A stretch of 10,461 bases of DNA, taken from assembly GCA_007129525.1 (NCBI GenBank), contig SKVI01000291.1, positions 1 to 10,461 on the forward strand. Reading direction: 5' to 3'. Each line of letters opens with the position of its first letter. The stretch's first letter is position 1. The position numbers and the translations under genes are program-made. Origin of the DNA: Gemmatimonadota bacterium (lineage in GTDB: Bacteria; Gemmatimonadota; Gemmatimonadetes; Longimicrobiales; Gaopeijiaceae). The notes below the pieces were generated by a model, which searched no databases, had not been told where the DNA came from, and saw only the letters and a list, made by a program, of their open reading frames with translations. Shown here one piece after another: positions 7,928 to 10,461 of the stretch.

Positions 7928-8174
7928 TCTCGGGTAGCGTCTTCTCCGGAATCCACTGATCGTGGGTGCGGGCCCGGATGTAACGTCTCGATACGGGAAC
8001 CGACACGATCCGATACGCTCCAGGGGGATCTGCTGGTTCTCCCCATCTTCCGATATCGTCCCTGGCGGCGCGGATCTTGGTCGTTCGCCGTGGGAGGCAC
8101 GGAAATGGCATGCCGTTTGCCCCGCTACGGACCCCAAGGCGCGGCCGGCTCGCGTCCGTCGGTCCTTCGAAATC

Positions 8175-8180
8175 GGGAGG
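8175..8180 (+). promoter_or_regulatory. Ribosome binding site of the heme/copper lipoprotein gene
   Basis: GGGAGG lies 6 nt before the ATG at 8187. Together with the lipoprotein signal that begins at that ATG, it decides this start over the in-frame ATG at 7962. Confidence 0.75.
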
Positions 8181-8186
8181 CCCCCA

Positions 8187-9518
8187 ATGAAGAGGAATGC
8201 TGCAGTGATCGCCGTCGTCACGATCCTGATGGCCGCTACCGGCTGTGACGCGGGATCGGACTCCGGCGAGGGAGAGGGGGAGGTGCCGACCTTCCACTCC
8301 GACGTCCTCCCCATCCTCCAGGCGAAGTGCCAGAGCTGCCACCGTCCCGAGGAAGCCGGGCCGATGTCGCTCCTGACCTACGAGGACGCCCGCACATGGG
8401 CTCCCATGATTCGCGAGATGATCGTCAGCGAGCGCATGCCGCCGTGGTTCTCGGCCGATCCTCCAGGCACCTTCGCGAACGAGAATCGCCTCACGTCCGC
8501 CGAGCGTCGAACCCTCCTGGAGTGGGTCGAGGCGGAAACCCCGGAAGGCGACCCGTCCCTGGCGCCACCGCCCAGGGAGTTCGCCGAGGGCTGGGCGATC
8601 CAGGAGCCGGATCACGTGGTCGAGCTGCCGGAAGCATTCCCGGTCCCGGCGGAGGGGGTGATCGAGTACCAGCAGATCCTGATCCCCACCGGCTTCGAGG
8701 AGGACAAGTGGGTACAGTCCATCGAGGTGCGGCCGACGGATCGGGCCGTGGTCCATCACGTCCAGGTCTTCGTCCACGACTTCGGCGGCGACCACTCAGG
8801 CCACGAGCACGGGGAGTTCCAGCCGTCGGTCCTGGACACCGATCTGTTGCCCGAAGAGGACGACGGCATCGGAATCGTCGCGGCAGCCGGCGCCTCCGAA
8901 CAGGTGTGCGTGTACGTGCCCGGCGGCTCCCCCTGCGTCCTGGAGGACGGACAGGCGCGCTTCATCCCCGCCGGCGCCGACCTGGCGCTGATCCTCCACT
9001 ACCAGAGCGTGGGACGGCCGGTGGAGGATCGGACGCGAATCGGATTTCGATTCGCCGAGGAGCCGCCGGCCAAGCGAGTGCGGAACTTCTTCCTGGCGAA
9101 CCAGGGCTTCAGTATTCCGCCAGGAGCGAGCGACGTCCGGGTGACTGCCCGGACGACCCTCGCCCGTCCCGCCACCCTGATCGCCTTGATGCCCCACATG
9201 CACTTCCGGGGTACCGCCTTCCGATTCCGGCTCCAGTATCCGGACGGCCGCGACGAGGTGGCGCTCGATGTGCCCCACTACGACCCGGACTGGCAGCTCA
9301 CATACTTCCTTGCGGAACCCAGGGAGCTACCGGCCGGCACGACGATTGAGGCCATCGGCACGTTCGACAATTCGGCGAACAATCCCCGGAACCCGGACCC
9401 CACCGTGGAGGTCCGATGGGGCCACCAGGCGTGGGATGAGATGCATACGGGTTTCTTCGACCTGGCCGTGCCGGCCGATGAGGATCCGGTCGATCTTTTC
9501 GAGACCCCCGACTTCTGA
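8187..9518 (+). CDS. Lipoprotein with cytochrome c motif fused to a PHM-like copper monooxygenase domain
   Basis: A 443-residue lipoprotein. The signal MKRNAAVIAVVTILMAATGC has its lipid-bearing Cys at residue 20. Residues about 30-115 are a small cytochrome-c-like domain of the kind found in planctomycete-type proteins: heme site CQSCH (48-52), with Met60 or Met84 (in RMPPW) as candidate sixth ligand. Residues about 145-440 resemble the two-domain fold of type II, ascorbate-dependent copper monooxygenases (PHM/DBM family). The copper ligands seem present: His190-His191 (VVHHVQVF) and a His271 (LILHYQS) candidate for one site, and His337-x-His339 (MPHMHFRG) with Met419 (WDEMHTGFF) for the other. 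Cys241 and Cys250 could form a disulfide. Proteins of this kind are often labelled only by their cytochrome domain; the substrate is unknown. I infer that the heme feeds electrons to copper. The protein acts in the periplasm or at the outer membrane. Its gene stands alone after a 313-bp gap. Confidence 0.9.
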   Translation: MKRNAAVIAVVTILMAATGCDAGSDSGEGEGEVPTFHSDVLPILQAKCQSCHRPEEAGPMSLLTYEDARTWAPMIREMIVSERMPPWFSADPPGTFANENRLTSAERRTLLEWVEAETPEGDPSLAPPPREFAEGWAIQEPDHVVELPEAFPVPAEGVIEYQQILIPTGFEEDKWVQSIEVRPTDRAVVHHVQVFVHDFGGDHSGHEHGEFQPSVLDTDLLPEEDDGIGIVAAAGASEQVCVYVPGGSPCVLEDGQARFIPAGADLALILHYQSVGRPVEDRTRIGFRFAEEPPAKRVRNFFLANQGFSIPPGASDVRVTARTTLARPATLIALMPHMHFRGTAFRFRLQYPDGRDEVALDVPHYDPDWQLTYFLAEPRELPAGTTIEAIGTFDNSANNPRNPDPTVEVRWGHQAWDEMHTGFFDLAVPADEDPVDLFETPDF

Positions 9519-9519
9519 A

Positions 9520-9804
9520 CTGGCGGCACCTCAAGCCCTGCGCGCGTCCGACCCGACCCTCCTCCGCGAGCTCTCTCACCTTGGCGTTCTCGTGGCCCGG
9601 CCCGAGTACCTCCTCGCCATGAAATGCGTTTCCATGCGCCTCGGTGGGGAGTTCCATGACCTGGAGGACGTGCGCTATCTCCTCCGATATCTGAACCTCA
9701 CGGGGGCCGACGCAGCTTTGGAAATCGTGACCCGCTACTTTGACGAGGAGCAACTTCTGCCGAAGATTCGCCTCGCGCTGGAAGAGCTGCTGGACGGGAA
9801 ATAG
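9520..9804 (+). pseudogene. C-terminal fragment of a DUF6036-type nucleotidyltransferase
   Basis: The last 70 or so residues of this frame resemble the C-terminal end of DUF6036-type nucleotidyltransferases: VARPEYLLAMK (9592-9624), then LEDVRYLLRYLNL, an alpha-helical ALEIVTRYF, and a terminal PKIRLALEELL before the stop. The family's catalytic head, with the Gly-Gly loop and paired Asp residues that bind metal, is absent. There is no ATG before 9619, which falls inside the conserved motif; a GTG at 9592 is the only other usable start. The frame is simply open through the end of the upstream lipoprotein gene, starting one base after its stop. I read it as a 5'-deleted remnant. A short expressed protein from the GTG is possible but would have no catalytic site. 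Family assignment is from memory of the motif. Confidence 0.62.
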
Positions 9805-9890
9805 CCCGGAACGTGCAGGGGACTTGGGCCTACCTATGTGGCGCCAGAAGGGATCCTTCGGATGGCCCTTGCTCAAGGAATGCGTCCTCC

Positions 9891-10461
9891 ATGTCCCACA
9901 AGGAACACGACTCCGTGTCGCGCATGGTGAAGGGAGCCATGCACCCTTTCGAGCATCTTCCTGTCGTGGGCCGGCTCGTTCGACGGGCCGCCAAGCCCCC
10001 CGGCCTGCCGCCAGGCACGCTCATCCACACGGGTCACAGGCGGATCGAAGTACCCCGGATCGAGGTCATCCGCTACTCCGCCGATGTCATTCGGGAATCC
10101 GGGCCCGAGGACCTGTCTGCGTCCCGGCTCCACGAGCTCTTCTCCGAAAGGCCCGCCGAGGCGGACGGGGTGCTGTGGGTGAACGTGGACGGCCTCCACG
10201 ATGTGGACCTTCTCCAGGAGATCGGAGAAGCGGTGGGGGCTCACTCCCTGGCCATGGAGGACGTGGCCAGCGTCGGCCAGCGCCCCAAGGTGGAGGACTA
10301 CGGGGATCATCTCTTCATCGTTCTGCACATGCTCCGCGCCGAGGGCTCTCCGTTTCGGATCGTGGAGGAACAGGTCAGCTTCTTCGTTGCGCCTGGGCTT
10401 CTCGTGTCCTTCCAGGAACAGCCCGGGGACGTCTTTGGCCCCGTGCGGGAGCGGCTCCGCG
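9891..10461 (+). CDS. corA: CorA-family magnesium/cobalt transporter, N-terminal 190 residues (C-terminus beyond window)
   Basis: This is the cytoplasmic funnel domain of a CorA-type divalent cation channel, which normally works as a homopentamer bringing Mg2+ into the cell. Characteristic strings are PPGTLIHTG (40-48), VLWVNVDGLHDVDLL (94-108), HSLAMEDVASVGQRPKVEDY (118-137) and EQVSFFVAPGLLVSFQEQPG (160-179). The two C-terminal membrane helices and the Gly-Met-Asn selectivity motif would lie past the window. The start at 9891 has AAGGA at 9875-9879, rather far upstream (11 nt); ATGs at 9924 and 9939 are also in frame, and the first 35 or so residues are basic and not conserved in what I know of the family. 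The frame runs open to the end of the window. It is separated by 86 bp from the DUF6036-like remnant and appears to be its own unit. A ZntB-like zinc exporter is less likely. Confidence 0.93.
   Translation, partial: MSHKEHDSVSRMVKGAMHPFEHLPVVGRLVRRAAKPPGLPPGTLIHTGHRRIEVPRIEVIRYSADVIRESGPEDLSASRLHELFSERPAEADGVLWVNVDGLHDVDLLQEIGEAVGAHSLAMEDVASVGQRPKVEDYGDHLFIVLHMLRAEGSPFRIVEEQVSFFVAPGLLVSFQEQPGDVFGPVRERLR

Larger units (their letters stand above)
7874..8186 (+). other. Non-coding gap upstream of the heme/copper lipoprotein gene
   Basis: These 313 bases hold no gene I can support. The frame of the downstream lipoprotein stays open back to 7962, but the extra 75 residues are polar, arginine- and proline-rich and would bury the lipoprotein signal, so I treat this as leader DNA. 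It contains a pyrimidine tract with a G-quadruplex pattern on the minus strand (7904-7927), the heptamer CGATACG at 7989-7995 and 8011-8017 with a one-mismatch copy at 8001-8007, and the ribosome site of the next gene. I could not pick out a convincing -35/-10 promoter. Confidence 0.6.

Noticed and set aside
7962..8186. 75-codon N-terminal extension of the heme/copper lipoprotein
   Set aside because: It would place polar residues before a clear lipoprotein signal peptide, and the ATG at 8187 has its own GGGAGG ribosome site.

Overview
The window is GC-rich DNA with dense, mostly complete genes and no mobile element, CRISPR array, tRNA or rRNA that I can see. The gene set (large secreted S9, M14 and M16 peptidases with signal peptides, a cytochrome-c/copper-monooxygenase-like lipoprotein, a CorA transporter) and the very high GC of the peptidase genes suggest a Gramnegative, peptide-degrading bacterium. 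Gemmatimonadota is my best guess, by general resemblance only; no marker gene settles it.

Layout. (1) 1-1027, minus strand: the N-terminal 342 residues of an exported M16 zinc peptidase, cut by the window edge. (2) 1201-1422, plus: a truncated SRAP/YedK-type gene head in which the catalytic Cys2 is Ser. (3) 1400-1786: a small DUF2784 membrane protein, then 15 bp later (4) 1802-4654: a complete secreted S9 prolyl-oligopeptidase-family enzyme with an acidic low-complexity insert. (5) 4783-7545: a complete secreted M14 zinc carboxypeptidase with a C-terminal glutamine-amidotransferase-like domain. (6) 7607-7873: a short coding-looking frame with no normal start codon. (7) 7874-8186: a non-coding stretch with a G-quadruplex-type motif and a short repeated heptamer. 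(8) 8187-9518: a lipoprotein joining one c-type heme motif to a PHM-like dicopper monooxygenase fold. (9) 9520-9804: a headless C-terminal piece that looks like a DUF6036-type nucleotidyltransferase. (10) 9891-10461: the N-terminal cytoplasmic part of a CorA-type metal transporter, cut by the window edge.

How they fit together. The M16, S9 and M14 enzymes are all predicted to act outside the cytoplasm and together could break proteins to peptides and peptides to amino acids. This is a functional grouping rather than one operon, since M16 is on the opposite strand and the M14 gene has its own 128-bp upstream gap. The heme/copper lipoprotein is an independent periplasmic or surface redox enzyme. 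Three separate remnants or start-less frames (SRAP, the 7607-7873 frame, DUF6036-like) sit in the gaps, so the region has lost genes by deletion while the large exported enzymes stayed intact.

I see no clear new defence or mobile system. The items most worth following are the heme-plus-PHM fusion, the start-less 88-codon frame, and the SRAP remnant that has lost its catalytic cysteine.
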